NCBI GenBank assembly: GCA_041394285.1 | Contig: JAWKIL010000017.1 | Location: 1-64,000, forward strand | Length of the DNA: 64,000 bases | DNA from: CADEDH01 sp041394285 | GTDB lineage: Bacteria > Actinomycetota > Acidimicrobiia > Acidimicrobiales > SZUA-35 | Direction of reading: 5' to 3' | Shown here: one piece after another, positions 51,277 through 60,426 of the stretch | Position numbering within the stretch: position 1 is the stretch's first letter | How the letters are laid out: each line of letters begins with the position of its first letter | Notes under the pieces: generated by a model | What the model saw: only the letters and a program-made list of their open reading frames with translations | Told to the model about the DNA's origin: nothing | Database searches by the model: none | Made by a program: the position numbers and the translations under genes

Positions 51277-52445
51277 TCATTCGTCTTCCACCAGGCGCCA
51301 ACCGAGCGCTGTCAACCGGGCCGCCCGGCCCTCCTCGGGGCCGGTGGCGGCCAGCACCGTGGTCACCGGCTCGCAGCGTGACGTGCTTGCGGGGCCGGTA
51401 CAGGTAGCGCCCATTGCGCTCCATGGCCAGCACGGTGAATCCGGGCTCGATCGGCAGCTCCAGATCGCCCGGCGGGGTGTCGAGCACCTCGGCCCCCTCG
51501 CCCACCGGCATCCGGACCACGATGTCGTCGGTGTCGCCCAGGGCCACGTGGAGCACCGGAGGTGCCGATCTGGCTCGACTTCTCGATCAGCCACACCATC
51601 TGCTGGGCCTGGTCGCCGATGTCCTCGGCTTGGCCGCCCCAGATGGAGCAGGCCCCGGGCTGCGAGGTCGACGTCGTCCCGGGCCGCCCGCAGCACCCGC
51701 AGCTCCAGGCGGATCTTCATCTCGTCGAGCCGGTCTTCCAGGTGGCCGGACCTCGGCCGCCAGGCTCCAGTCCCGGAACACGAGGGCCGAGTAGGCCAAC
51801 CGACGGCCACCTCGGACAGGTTCTTCATCTCGATCAGCGTGTCGATGGCCCGGTCGAGGGTCGGTCAGAGCCCCGGCCTCCTCCGGCATGGGGGCGTGCC
51901 AGATCGGTGCGCCGGCCAGCTCCAGGCGGGTGATCCCGTCCAGCGGGCGAGCCCCGCAGGAACAGCACGTCGCCCGGGTCCGGATGTCGTCGCCCCGGGT
52001 CGATGATCCAGCTCGGCCCCGGCGGATGTACCACGCGCCGGTGAGCACCGGCAGCTCGAACGCCGACAGGGGCGGTTGGCGGTGCGACCCCGCCGCCCTC
52101 CGCAGTGCGACCTCCTCCGCCGCCGACATGTCGAGCACCAGGTGCGGGGATGCGCAGGCGGCGGACGATCTGCCAGCAGTGTCGACCGCATCGTTGCCGA
52201 TGCTCTCCACGGCGCTGATCACCTGCAGCACGGCCGACGTGGCCTCGGCCTCCGGGGTTGCGCACGGCGATGATGCACAGGGCCCGCATCTGGTGGACCA
52301 GCTCGCTGATCTGGCTCTCCAGCTGCTCCACCTCGTCGGCCATGTCGGGGTCGTCGAAGAACAGGGCGGCGTAGGCCAGGTCGACCATCAGCTCGCTCGT
52401 GTCCTTGGCCTCGGCCAGCATCTCCCGGAGATTGCGTGATTCCAC
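51277..52445 (-). pseudogene. PhoU-TrkA_C domain protein gene with frameshifts
   Basis: Begins at GTG 52445 (CATGAT exactly 6 nt upstream) with VESRNLREMLAEAKDTSELM, then LAYAALFFDDPDMADEVEQL, a PhoU-like helical repeat. The frame then shifts: VLQVISAVESIGNDAVDTAG, LSAFELPV, IRRGRAG, ELAGAPIW, VEMKNLSEVAVG, LAYSALV, HLEDRLDEMKIRLEL, DIGDQAQQMVWLIE, ALGDTDDIVVRMPV, LELPIEPGFTVLAMERNGRY, YRPRKHV and GWRLVEDE appear in turn in different frames. The order PhoU - TrkA_C - PhoU - TrkA_C is that of a ~400-aa actinobacterial/archaeal family linked to potassium or phosphate channel control. At least five indels; either decayed or mis-sequenced. Confidence 0.8.
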
Positions 52446-52463
52446 AACCGCATCATGCCATGT

Positions 52464-52608
52464 CTCACGGGGGCTCCGCGCCCCCGACGGGGCTCCGCCC
52501 CTCCCCCATCCCCGCCGGGGCCCCCACCCCACCGGGGCGACCCCGCCGCCCACTCACGGGGGCTCCGCGCCCCCGACGGGGCTCCGCCCCTCCCCCATCC
52601 CGCCGGGG
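52464..52608. repeat. Two direct copies of the GGGGGC...GCCCCC hairpin repeat
   Basis: Copies at 52464-52520 and 52553-52608, period 89 bp, nearly identical (one C deleted). Each has CACGGGGGCTCCGCGCCCCC, then GACGGGGCTCCGCCCC and a CCCCCATCCC(C)GCCGGGG tail. They lie in the divergent region between the PhoU-like gene and the TfoX-N gene. Confidence 0.75.
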
Positions 52609-52645
52609 GCGTGGATTTGCATGCCGGGCGGATGGGGGCACTCCG

Positions 52646-52651
52646 TAGGCT
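52646..52651 (+). promoter_or_regulatory. Leaderless -10 box TAGGCT
   Basis: TAGGCT followed by 7 nt and the ATG at 52659. Confidence 0.6.
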
Positions 52652-52658
52652 CGACGCC

Positions 52659-52991
52659 ATGGCGTTCGAAGACGAACTGGCGGGGCGGATACGGGGGATG
52701 GTGGCGGGTGAGCAAGGACTGACCGAGCGGCGCATGTTCGGCGGGCTGGCGTTCCTGGTCGGCGGCCACATGGCCATCGCCGCCAGCGGCGACGGCGGTG
52801 TGCTCGTGCGGGTCGACCCGTCGACCGGCAACCAACTGGTCAACGCCACCTCGGCCGTCCCGGCCGTGATGCGGGGCCGGCCCCTGGCCGGCTGGCTACG
52901 GGTGGCCAGCTCCGACCTGGCGGCCGACGCCGAGCTCGCGCGCTGGGTGGACCTCGGTGTGAGCTACGCCCGGTCGCTCCCCCCGAAGTGA
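52659..52991 (+). CDS. TfoX N-terminal domain protein
   Basis: A 110-aa protein from ATG 52659: MAFEDELAGRIRGMVAGEQG, then LTERRMFGGLAFLVGGHMAI (the family's KKMFGGxxFxxxGxMxxG signature) and WLRVASSDLAADAELARWVD. It is the stand-alone TfoX_N type common in actinobacteria, distinct from full-length competence regulator TfoX/Sxy. Function unknown; cytosolic. A TAGGCT box 7 nt upstream suggests a leaderless mRNA. Confidence 0.88.
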   Translation: MAFEDELAGRIRGMVAGEQGLTERRMFGGLAFLVGGHMAIAASGDGGVLVRVDPSTGNQLVNATSAVPAVMRGRPLAGWLRVASSDLAADAELARWVDLGVSYARSLPPK

Positions 52992-53029
52992 CCCGGCGCC
53001 CCCGACGATTCCTGGTACGAGGGGCAAGG

Positions 53030-53035
53030 TAGCCT
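53030..53035 (+). promoter_or_regulatory. Leaderless -10 box TAGCCT
   Basis: TAGCCT followed by 7 nt and the GTG at 53043. Confidence 0.55.
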
Positions 53036-53042
53036 GCCTTCC

Positions 53043-53660
53043 GTGCGCCGCCGGTTCTCCATACTCCTCGGGCTCGCCATCCTGGCCGCACTTCCGGCCT
53101 GCTCCCATGACGGGCGGGCGTTGGCCGACCCGTCGCCCAACCAGACCACCACCACCCGGCCGCCGCCCCCCACGTCGGCCCCGCCCAGCGAGCCCAGCGA
53201 GTCCGGCCTGAGCCTGTCCAGCCCCGACTTCGCCCCCGGCGGCCCCGCCCCCGCCGACACCACCTGCCTCGGCCGCAACGTGTTCCCCGACCTGACCTGG
53301 ACCAGGGTGCCCGAGGGCGCGGTGGAGCTCGCCGTCACCCTCTCGGACCAGACCGACCCCAAGAACCCCCTGCTCATGTGGCTGATGGCCGGTATCGATC
53401 CCTCGGAAACGGGATTGACGGCCGGCACCGCCCCCGCCGGCGCCTTCGAGACGCTCAACGACTACGGCAACCCGGGGTACGGGAGCCCCTGCCTCAACGA
53501 GCTGTCGCCCGGCTCCCGAGACATGCAGTTCCGCCTCTACGTGCTCAACGAGCCGTCCGGCCTCGCTCCGGGCGCTCCGGGCAACGACTCCTGGGACGAG
53601 CTGGGGGCCAGGGCGGTCGACACCGCCACCCTGCTCATGGTGGTCGACGCCACCGGATGA
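53043..53660 (+). CDS. PEBP/YbhB-YbcL-like lipoprotein
   Basis: A 205-aa protein. RRRFSILLGLAILAALPAC is a lipoprotein signal with Cys20; a Thr/Pro-rich linker (TTTTRPPPPTSAPP) follows. The mature domain has the phosphatidylethanolamine-binding protein layout: LSLSSPDFAPGG, NVFPDLTWTRVPEGAVELAV, then ending with ELGARAVDTATLLMVVDATG. The usual DPDAP becomes DQTDPK and GxHxY/HW becomes MWLMAGI, so the anion-binding pocket is altered. Ligand unknown. Membrane-anchored on the outer face. Confidence 0.82.
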   Translation: MRRRFSILLGLAILAALPACSHDGRALADPSPNQTTTTRPPPPTSAPPSEPSESGLSLSSPDFAPGGPAPADTTCLGRNVFPDLTWTRVPEGAVELAVTLSDQTDPKNPLLMWLMAGIDPSETGLTAGTAPAGAFETLNDYGNPGYGSPCLNELSPGSRDMQFRLYVLNEPSGLAPGAPGNDSWDELGARAVDTATLLMVVDATG

Positions 53661-53723
53661 CGTCATCGACCGCCGGCCCCGCCAACTGGCGCCGGAGCCG
53701 GCCCGGCGTTCAGGCTTGACGGA

Positions 53724-53762
53724 ATGAGCGCTGCCCCCATCGCATCCGGAGCCCGGCCGTGA
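53724..53762 (+). CDS. 12-codon leader ORF coupled to the Nudix gene
   Basis: MSAAPIASGARP. The ATG lies 7 nt after a CAGGCT -10-like box, so it would be the leaderless start of the transcript, and the TGA stop overlaps the GTG of the Nudix gene (GTGA). The Nudix gene has no good Shine-Dalgarno of its own, so ribosomes probably reach it by termination-reinitiation. A similar arrangement is found at 62961-62999. Confidence 0.5.
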   Translation: MSAAPIASGARP

Positions 53763-54589
53763 CCGGCCTCGACTTCGACCCGCTGGCCGTGCCGGTGAGC
53801 CCGGCGGCCACGGTCATGCTGCTCGACGACCGGCCGACCCTCCACGTGCTGATGCTGCGCCGCACGTCCCGGGTGGTGTTCGGCCCCGACAACTGGGTCT
53901 TCCCCGGCGGCCGGGTGGACCCCGACGACCACCAGGAGGCGTTCGACGCCATCTGCGCCGGGCTCAGCGACGCCGAGGCCTCCCGCATCCTGGAGGTGAC
54001 CCGGGGCGGTCTGGCCTGGTGGGTGGCGGCCTGCCGGGAGACGCTGGAGGAGGCCGGCCTGCTGCTGGCGGCCGGGATCAACGGCGGCCCCCTGCTCGAC
54101 CTCACGGCGCTCCGGGACCGGGTCCGGGCGAACGAGACGGCGTTCATCGACCTGCTGTTGGAGCACGGCGTCACCCTCGACGTTACCGCCATAGAAGAGG
54201 TGGCCCGCTTCATCACGCCCGTCGGCTCCCCCCGCCGGTTCGACGCCCGGTTCTTCGTGGCCCGGACCCCCCACGGCCAGATCGCCCACTTCGACGACGG
54301 CGAGATCGTCAACCTGGCCTGGCTGGAGCCGGCCGAGGCCCTCGACCGGTGGCGGGCGGGGGAGATGACGATGATGTCGCCCACCCGCCGCATGCTGTCC
54401 TGCCTGGCCCGGTACCGCTCGGTCGACGAGGTGATGGCGGCCGCCCGCCGCCGCCAGCCGATGCACCGGGTGGGGGTGACGGAGGTCGACGGCGAGTACG
54501 CCATGGTGCTGCCGGGCGAGCGGGGCTACGAGCGGGCCGAGATGGAGACCGAGAAGGGCTGGATCCGGCTCTGGGAGCTCCCGGGCTGA
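53759..54589 (+). CDS. Nudix hydrolase, NUDT19-like
   Basis: A 276-aa protein from GTG 53759. After a strand with MLRRTSRVVFGPDNWVFPGG, a ~45-aa insertion separates the first glycine part (GGRVDPDDH, ~50) from the rest of the Nudix box (ACRETLEEAGLLL, ~87-99), as in the NUDT7/NUDT19 (RP2) group that cleaves CoA derivatives. The catalytic REtxEEaG residues are all present. Pyrophosphatase on CoA, acyl-CoA or a related nucleotide is likely. Translation appears to be coupled to a 12-codon leader ORF. Confidence 0.88.
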   Translation: MTGLDFDPLAVPVSPAATVMLLDDRPTLHVLMLRRTSRVVFGPDNWVFPGGRVDPDDHQEAFDAICAGLSDAEASRILEVTRGGLAWWVAACRETLEEAGLLLAAGINGGPLLDLTALRDRVRANETAFIDLLLEHGVTLDVTAIEEVARFITPVGSPRRFDARFFVARTPHGQIAHFDDGEIVNLAWLEPAEALDRWRAGEMTMMSPTRRMLSCLARYRSVDEVMAAARRRQPMHRVGVTEVDGEYAMVLPGERGYERAEMETEKGWIRLWELPG

Positions 54590-54642
54590 CATCGGCCACA
54601 CTGCGGTGCGAAGCGGCGCTTCGTCGGCCATCATCGGCACCC

Positions 54643-55110
54643 GTGCCGAACACGATCCTCAGCCCCGATGGCCGCCAGTGGCAGGTCCGGCGCCGGCTCG
54701 TCCCCAGGTTGGGGGCCGAGACCCTGCCCGGCCGGATCTGGCGGCGGATGAAGGATGCGGCCGACCACGCCACCACCGGAGTGGACGTGGGTTCAGGCTG
54801 CGTCCCGGGCAGTTTCTCGGACCTGGCCGTTCTGGCCGTCGCCCTGGTTCTCCTGGCCGCCGTCATCTTCATCGTGATCCCGCTGCTGGCGGCGATCGTC
54901 GACCTGGTGATCCTGTTGCTCCTGGCCGTGCTCGGGATCCTGGCCCGGGTCGTGTTCCGGCGCCCATGGGTGGTGGAAGCTGCCGCCAGCGACGGCCAGC
55001 GCCACCAGTGGCGGGTCGTGGGCTGGCGGCGCAGCGGCGAGCGGTGCCGCGAGATCGCCCGCAGCCTGGCGGCCGGCGTCGTTCCGCCGCCTGACACGGC
55101 CGGCCCCTGA
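54643..55110 (+). CDS. Small membrane protein with two transmembrane helices
   Basis: About 155 aa from GTG 54643 (VPNTILSPDGRQWQVRRRLV). N-terminal ~65 residues are soluble and basic; VLAVALVLLAAVIFIVIPLL and VDLVILLLLAVLGILARVVF are two consecutive helices (~66-108); the tail (RRPWVVEAAASDGQRHQWRV, then RRSGERCREIARSLAAG) is cytosolic. Several actinobacterial hypothetical proteins share this plan. No function assigned. Confidence 0.75.
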   Translation: MPNTILSPDGRQWQVRRRLVPRLGAETLPGRIWRRMKDAADHATTGVDVGSGCVPGSFSDLAVLAVALVLLAAVIFIVIPLLAAIVDLVILLLLAVLGILARVVFRRPWVVEAAASDGQRHQWRVVGWRRSGERCREIARSLAAGVVPPPDTAGP

Positions 55111-55147
55111 CGCAAGCCGGCCGGAGGCCGGCCTCACACCGGGCCCC

Positions 55148-55153
55148 TAACCT
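55148..55153 (+). promoter_or_regulatory. Leaderless -10 box TAACCT
   Basis: TAACCT followed by exactly 6 nt and the ATG at 55160. Confidence 0.6.
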
Positions 55154-55159
55154 GGGGGC

Positions 55160-57310
55160 ATGGCAGCATCGATCCGTCTGGCCGTCGACATCGGCGGCAC
55201 GTTCACCGACGTGGCCCTGGAACAGGTGCCCGACGGCGGCGACCCGGCCCGGCCCCTCACCACGGTGGCCAAGGTGCTGACCACGCACGACGCCCCCGAG
55301 CGGGGCGTGATCGACGGGGCCACCCGGGTGCTGGAACGGGCCGGCGTGGCGCCGGCCGCCGTGTCCACCATGATCTACGGCACGACGCTGGCCACCAACC
55401 TGCTGATCGAGCGCAAGGGCGCCCCCACCGGCCTGCTCACCACCGAGGGCTTCCGGGACTCGGTGGAGATGCGGAACGAGAGCCGCTACGAGCAGTACGA
55501 CCTGAACATCGAGCTGCCCACCCCCCTCGTGCCCCGCCGGCTCCGCCTCGGCGTGCCGGAACGGATCAGCGCCCGGGGCGAGGTGCTCGTCCCCCTCGAC
55601 ACGGCCGCGGTGGCCGCGGCGGCCGACACGTTCCGGGCCGCCGGTGTGGCCAGCGTGGCCGTCGGCTTCCTGCACAGCTACGTCGACGACCGCCACGAGC
55701 GCCGGGCGGCCGAGGTGCTGGCCGAGGCGCTCCCCGGCGTCGAGATCTCGCTCTCGTCGGAGGTGTCGCCCGAGATGCGGGAGTACGAGCGCATCTCCAC
55801 CACCTGCGCCAACGCCTACGTCCAACCCCTGATGAGCAGCCACCTGGCCCGCCTGGAGGCGGAGCTGGGCCGCATTGGGATCACCTGCCCGGTGTTCCTC
55901 ATGCTGTCGGGCGGGGGGATCACCACGCTGGCCACGGCCCGCCGGTTCCCGGTGCGCCTGGTGGAGTCGGGCCCGGCCGGGGGCGCCATCTTCGCCGGCC
56001 ACATCGCCCGCCAGCTCGGCCTGGGCGACGTCGTGTCCTACGACATGGGCGGCACCACGGCCAAGCTGTGCCTGATCGACGACGGGACCCCCCACACCAG
56101 CCGCAGCTTCGAGGTGGCCCGCATCTACCGGTTCATGAAGGGCTCCGGCCTGCCGTTGCGCATCCCCGTGATCGACATGGTGGAGATCGGCGCCGGCGGC
56201 GGCTCGCTGGCCCACATCGACGCCCTGGGCCGGATCGCGGTGGGCCCCGAGAGCGCCGGCTCCGAGCCCGGCCCCGCCTGCTACGGGCGGGGCGGCACCG
56301 GGGCCGCCGTCACCGACGCCGACGTGCTCCTGGGCCGGATCGACCCGCACGACTTCGCCGGCGGCACCATGCGCCTCGACGACGGCGCCGCCTCGGCCGC
56401 CCTCGACGGCGCCATGGGGGCCCGGCTCGGCCTCGGCCCGGTCGACGCCGCCCTCGGCGTGTCGGAGATGGTCGACGAGAACATGGCCAACGCCGCCCGG
56501 GTCCACGCCATCGAGTCGGGCGAGATCGTGGAGGCCCGCACCCTGATCGCCTTCGGCGGGGCGGCTCCCCTCCACGCCGCCCGCATCGCCGAGAAGCTCG
56601 GCGTGTCCCGGGTGATCGTGCCTCCGGGGGCCGGGGTCGGCTCCGCCCTGGGCTTCCTCCGGGCGCCGGTGGCCTACGAGGTCACCCGCAGCTTCCACCA
56701 GCGCCTGTCCCGCCTCGACGAGGCCGCCTGCAACGCTCTGCTCGACACGATGCGGGCCGAGGCCCGCTCGGTGGTGGAGCCGGGGGCTGCCGGCCGTCCG
56801 TTGGTGGAGAGCCGCCTGGCCTACATGCGCTACGTGGGCCAGGGCCACGAGGTGGGGGTGGAGCTGCCGGTGCGGATCGAGTCGGAACGGCTCGACGAGA
56901 CCAGCCCCGACACCCTCACCGCCGCCTTCGTGAAGGAGTACCACCGCCTGTACCAGCGCTCGATCCCCCACCAGGAGATCGAGATCCTGAGCCTGGGTGC
57001 TGTCGCTCGGCAGGCCCGATCCGGTGGCCACGGTCCCGATCGACGAGGTGGGCCGGGCGGGAACGCCCGGCGGGCCGGCGGCCCCGAGGCAGAGCCGGGC
57101 CGGCGGCGCCTGGTGGACCCGGCCACCGGGGAGACGGTCGACGCCGTCGTCCACCAGCGCAGCCACCTCGCTCCCGGCCACCGCATCGACGGCCCCCGCC
57201 GTGATCGTGGAGACCGACACCGCCACCGTGGTGTCGGGCCGGTTCACGGCCACCGTGCACCCCTCGGCCATCTCGTGCTCACGGCCGGAGCGGCGACGGC
57301 CCCCACGCCG
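55160..57310 (+). pseudogene. Hydantoinase/oxoprolinase subunit A (HyuA-like), frameshifted near its 3' end
   Basis: Intact for ~610 codons: IRLAVDIGGTFTDVALEQ (phosphate-1 loop, ~5-22), YGTTLATNLLIERKGA, VSPEMREYERISTTCANAYV, MLSGGGITTLATARRFPV, ESGPAGGAIFAGHIAR, SYDMGGTTAKLCLID, GAGGGSLAHIDALGRIAVGP, ARTLIAFGGAAPLHAARIAE and VIVPPGAGVGSALGFLRAPV. From ~56990 the last ~100 codons switch frames: RPDPVATVPIDEVGRAG, RLVDPATGETVDAVVHQRS, VIVETDTATVVSGRFTATVH and HLVLTAG. HyuA/HyuB-type ATP-dependent enzymes open hydantoins (e.g. N-methylhydantoin) or 5-oxoproline. End coordinate is approximate. Confidence 0.85.
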
Positions 57311-57319
57311 CCGGCGGCC

Positions 57320-59035
57320 ACGGCTCGGAGAGACCGAAGGCACCAGCGGCGCCCTGGCCCGGATCCACCAGCACGTGATGTGGAACCGGCTGATCGCCGT
57401 GGTCGAGGAACGAGCCCAGGCCCCACAGGTCCGCCACGGCCTTCTCCACCAGCGTGCGGGAGGCCGGGACGCGGCCGCTGCCGTGTTCGACCGTGAGGGG
57501 CGGATGCTGGCCCAGGCCGTCACCGGCACCCCGAGGCCACATCAACGCCCTGGCCTCCTGCGTGGTCCACTTCCTCGACGCCCACCCCATCGACACGATG
57601 GAGCCGGGCGACGTGTTCATCACCAACGACCCGTGGCTGGCGTCCGGCCACCAGCACGACATCGCCGTGGCCACCCCGGTGTTCGTGCGGGGCCGGCCGG
57701 TGGCGGTGGTGGCCAACACCTGCCACGTGGTCGACATCGGCGGCCGGGGCTTCACCCCCGACGGCCGCCAGGTGTACGAGGAGGGCCTCAACATCCCCAT
57801 CCTCCACCTGTTCCGCCGGGGCGAGGTGAACGACACCCTGATGGCCATCGTGCGGATGAACGTGCGGGAGTCCACCCAGGTGGTGGGCGACCTCTACTCG
57901 TTCACCGCCGCCAACGACATCGCCGCCCAGCGCCTGGTGGCCATGATGGCCGAGTTCGCCATCGACGATCTCGGCCCCCTGGCCGACTTCATCGTCACCA
58001 GCTCCCGGGAGGCCACGATCGAGCGGATCCGGGCCCTGCCCCGGGGCACGTTCCGCAACTCGCTCACCATGGACGGCTACGAGCGCCCGGTCACGCTGGC
58101 CGCCGCCGTGACCGTGGGCGACGATCCGCTCACCGGCGTCGAACCACGGCATCAACCTGGTGCTGAACTACGCGAGGCTACACCACCTACGGCATCAAGG
58201 TGGCGGTGGCCCCGACATCCCCAGCAACCACGGCTCGATCGAGGTGTTCACGTTCGACGCCCCCGAGGGCTGCATCACCAACGCCCCCGCCCCTACCCGG
58301 TGGCGGCCCGCCACATCATCGGCCACCTCCTGCCCGACACCATCCTGGGCTGCGTGCACCAGATGCTGGAGGGTGGGGTGGTTCGAGGATCTCGGCCCTG
58401 TGGAACGATGCAGCTCCGCTCGGGCCCCGTCGGTGTCGGTGAGCACCGGCCGACGGCGAGATCCCCAGCTTCGACGCTGATGCACTTCAACTCCGGCGGC
58501 ACCGGGGCTGATCCCCACCCTCGACGGGCTCAGCGCCACCGGCTTCCCCAGCGGGGTCCGGGGGGTGCCGGTGGAGGCCACGGAGTCGATCGTGCCCATC
58601 ATCTTCTGGCGCAAGGAGCTGCGGGCCGACTCCGGCGGCGCCGGCCGGCGGCGGGGCGGGCTGGGCCAGGCCATCGAGCTGGGCGGGGTGGGCGGGGCCC
58701 CGTTCGACGTGCTGGCCATGTTCGAACGGGTCGACAACGCCGCCATCGGCCGCAACGGCGGCCGGCCCGGCGCCACCGGCGAGGTGGGCCTCGCGTCGGG
58801 GGCCCGGCTCCGCCCCAAGGGCCAGCAGCCGGTGCCGGCCCACGACCGGCTGGTGCTCGGGCTTCCGGGGGGCGGCGGGTTCGGCCCGCCCTTCGAACGG
58901 CCGGTCGACGAGGTGCTGGGCGACATCGCCGACGGGTACGTGTCGGCCCGGTCGGCCGCCGAGCTGTACGGCGTGGTGGTGGACGCCGGCGGGAACCTCG
59001 ACGAGGCGGCCACGGCCGAGGCCCGCTCGAGATGA
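57320..59035 (+). pseudogene. Hydantoinase/oxoprolinase subunit B (HyuB-like), frameshifted
   Basis: Recognisable as HyuB through several frames: GALARIHQHVMWNRLIAVVE; VFDREGRMLAQAVTGTP; INALASCVVHFLDAHPIDTM; EPGDVFITNDPWLASGHQHD; TCHVVDIGGRGFTPDGRQVY; long intact part 57540-58140; then frame changes around 58140, 58280 and 58380-58510 (VAVAPDIPSNHGSIEVFTF; IIGHLLPDTILGC; LMHFNSGGTGA), and a final intact part 58565-59035 (RKELRADSGGAGRRRGGLGQ, AHDRLVLGLPGGGGFG, YVSARSAAELYGVV). No ATG is visible at its start, another sign of local damage. The stop overlaps the FAD oxidoreductase ATG (ATGA). Confidence 0.83.
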
Positions 59036-60303
59036 CGTCGACCCCGGGCGGCACCGACAACCCGTCGACGGCCACCGGCCCCGAGCACGTCGATGTGGTG
59101 ATCGTGGGTGGGGCCATCATCGGCAGCGCCACCGCCTACTTCCTCAGCGCTCACCCCCGGTTCCGGGGCTCGATCCTGGTGGTGGAGCGGGACCCCACCT
59201 ACGCCTTCTCCTCCACCGCATTGTCGGCGGCCAGCGTCCGCCACCAGTTCTCCCGCCCGGTCAACATCCGCCTGTCGCAGTTCGCCACCGAATGCATCGA
59301 GCACTTCGCCGATCTGGTGGCGGTGGACGGCGAGGTGCCCGACGTCGGATTCCGGGACACCGGCTACCTGTTCCTGGCGGCCGACGAGCACCAGATGGCG
59401 GAGCTGCGGGCCAGCCACGGGATCCAGCGGGCCGAGGGCGCTGCGGTGCGCCTGCTCAGCAGGAGCGAGATCGGCGACCGCTTCCCCCATCTCGTGACCG
59501 ACGACCTGGTGGGGGCGAGCCTGGGTGAGCGCCACGAGGGCACGCTCGACGCCTTCAGCCTTCTCCAGGGGTTCCGACGCCGGGCCCGGGCCAACGGGGT
59601 GGAGTACCGCCACGACGAGGTGGTGGGGATCGACACCGAGGGCACGTTCCGGGTGGAGCCCGACGGCACGCCCCACGGTGAGGGCCGGGTCACCGCCGTG
59701 CGCCTCGCCTCGGGGGCGGTGGTGAGCTGCGGCACCGTGGTCAACGCCGCCGGGCCCCGGGCCCGATGGGTGGCCGAGATGGTGGGTCTCCGGTTGCCGG
59801 TGGTGCCCCGGGTGCGCTCGGTGTTCGCCTTCGACTGCCGCACCCCCGTCGCCGATCCGTTCCCCCTCACGATCGACCCGGCCAACGTGTGGGTCCGGCG
59901 GGAACCCCCGATCTACCTGGCCGGCACGAAGCCCGAGCCCGATCCCGACGCCGCGCTCGACGACTTCGCCGTCCGCCACGACGAATGGGAGAGCCGGGTG
60001 TGGCCCACGATCGCCCACCGGATCCCGGCCTTCGAGTCGGTCAAGCTCGTGCGCAGCTGGGCCGGCCACTATTCGGTCAACGTGCTCGACGCCAACGCCG
60101 TGATCGGCCCCCCGCCGGGCCTGCCCAACTTCCTGTTCGCCAACGGGTTCACCGGCCACGGCCTGCAGCACGCCCCCGGGGTGGGCCGGGGCCTGGCCGA
60201 ATGGATCACCGACGGCCGCTACACCACGATCGACCTGGGCGAGCTGGGCTACGAGCGGATCCTGGCCGACGAGCCCTTCCTCGAGCTGGCCATCATCGCC
60301 TGA
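59032..60303 (+). CDS. DAO-family FAD-dependent oxidoreductase (sarcosine oxidase-like)
   Basis: A 423-aa flavoenzyme from ATG 59032, overlapping the HyuB stop by 4 nt. The dinucleotide motif is VVIVGGAIIGSATAYFL (~22-38), followed by ERDPTYAFSSTALSAASVRH (~52-71, the S-x-x-A-x-x-R-x-QF pattern), VVNAAGPRARWVAEM (~237-251) and the C-terminal LFANGFTGHGLQHAPGVGRG (~367-386). The layout fits monomeric sarcosine oxidase / dimethylglycine dehydrogenase-like enzymes, which oxidise N-methylated amino acids. Position directly after HyuA-HyuB suggests that the hydantoinase product (e.g. N-carbamoylsarcosine to sarcosine) feeds this enzyme; that is an inference. Confidence 0.88.
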   Translation: MTSTPGGTDNPSTATGPEHVDVVIVGGAIIGSATAYFLSAHPRFRGSILVVERDPTYAFSSTALSAASVRHQFSRPVNIRLSQFATECIEHFADLVAVDGEVPDVGFRDTGYLFLAADEHQMAELRASHGIQRAEGAAVRLLSRSEIGDRFPHLVTDDLVGASLGERHEGTLDAFSLLQGFRRRARANGVEYRHDEVVGIDTEGTFRVEPDGTPHGEGRVTAVRLASGAVVSCGTVVNAAGPRARWVAEMVGLRLPVVPRVRSVFAFDCRTPVADPFPLTIDPANVWVRREPPIYLAGTKPEPDPDAALDDFAVRHDEWESRVWPTIAHRIPAFESVKLVRSWAGHYSVNVLDANAVIGPPPGLPNFLFANGFTGHGLQHAPGVGRGLAEWITDGRYTTIDLGELGYERILADEPFLELAIIA

Positions 60304-60322
60304 GGTGTCCCCTTCGGGAACG

Positions 60323-60339
60323 GCAACCCTCCGGGTTGC
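60323..60339 (+). terminator. Hairpin after the FAD oxidoreductase gene
   Basis: GCAACCC-TCC-GGGTTGC, a perfect 7-bp stem 20 bp after the stop; a CCC-TTC-GGG mini-hairpin precedes it. Confidence 0.5.
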
Positions 60340-60412
60340 TTGGAGTTCCGCCTGCGGCGCAACGTCCGAGCGTCCCCGGCGCGCTCCCCACCGGGCCCGC
60401 GATCGGGGGCGC

Positions 60413-60418
60413 TAGGTT
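60413..60418 (+). promoter_or_regulatory. Leaderless -10 box TAGGTT
   Basis: TAGGTT followed by 8 nt and the ATG at 60427. Confidence 0.5.
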
Positions 60419-60426
60419 CGTTCACC

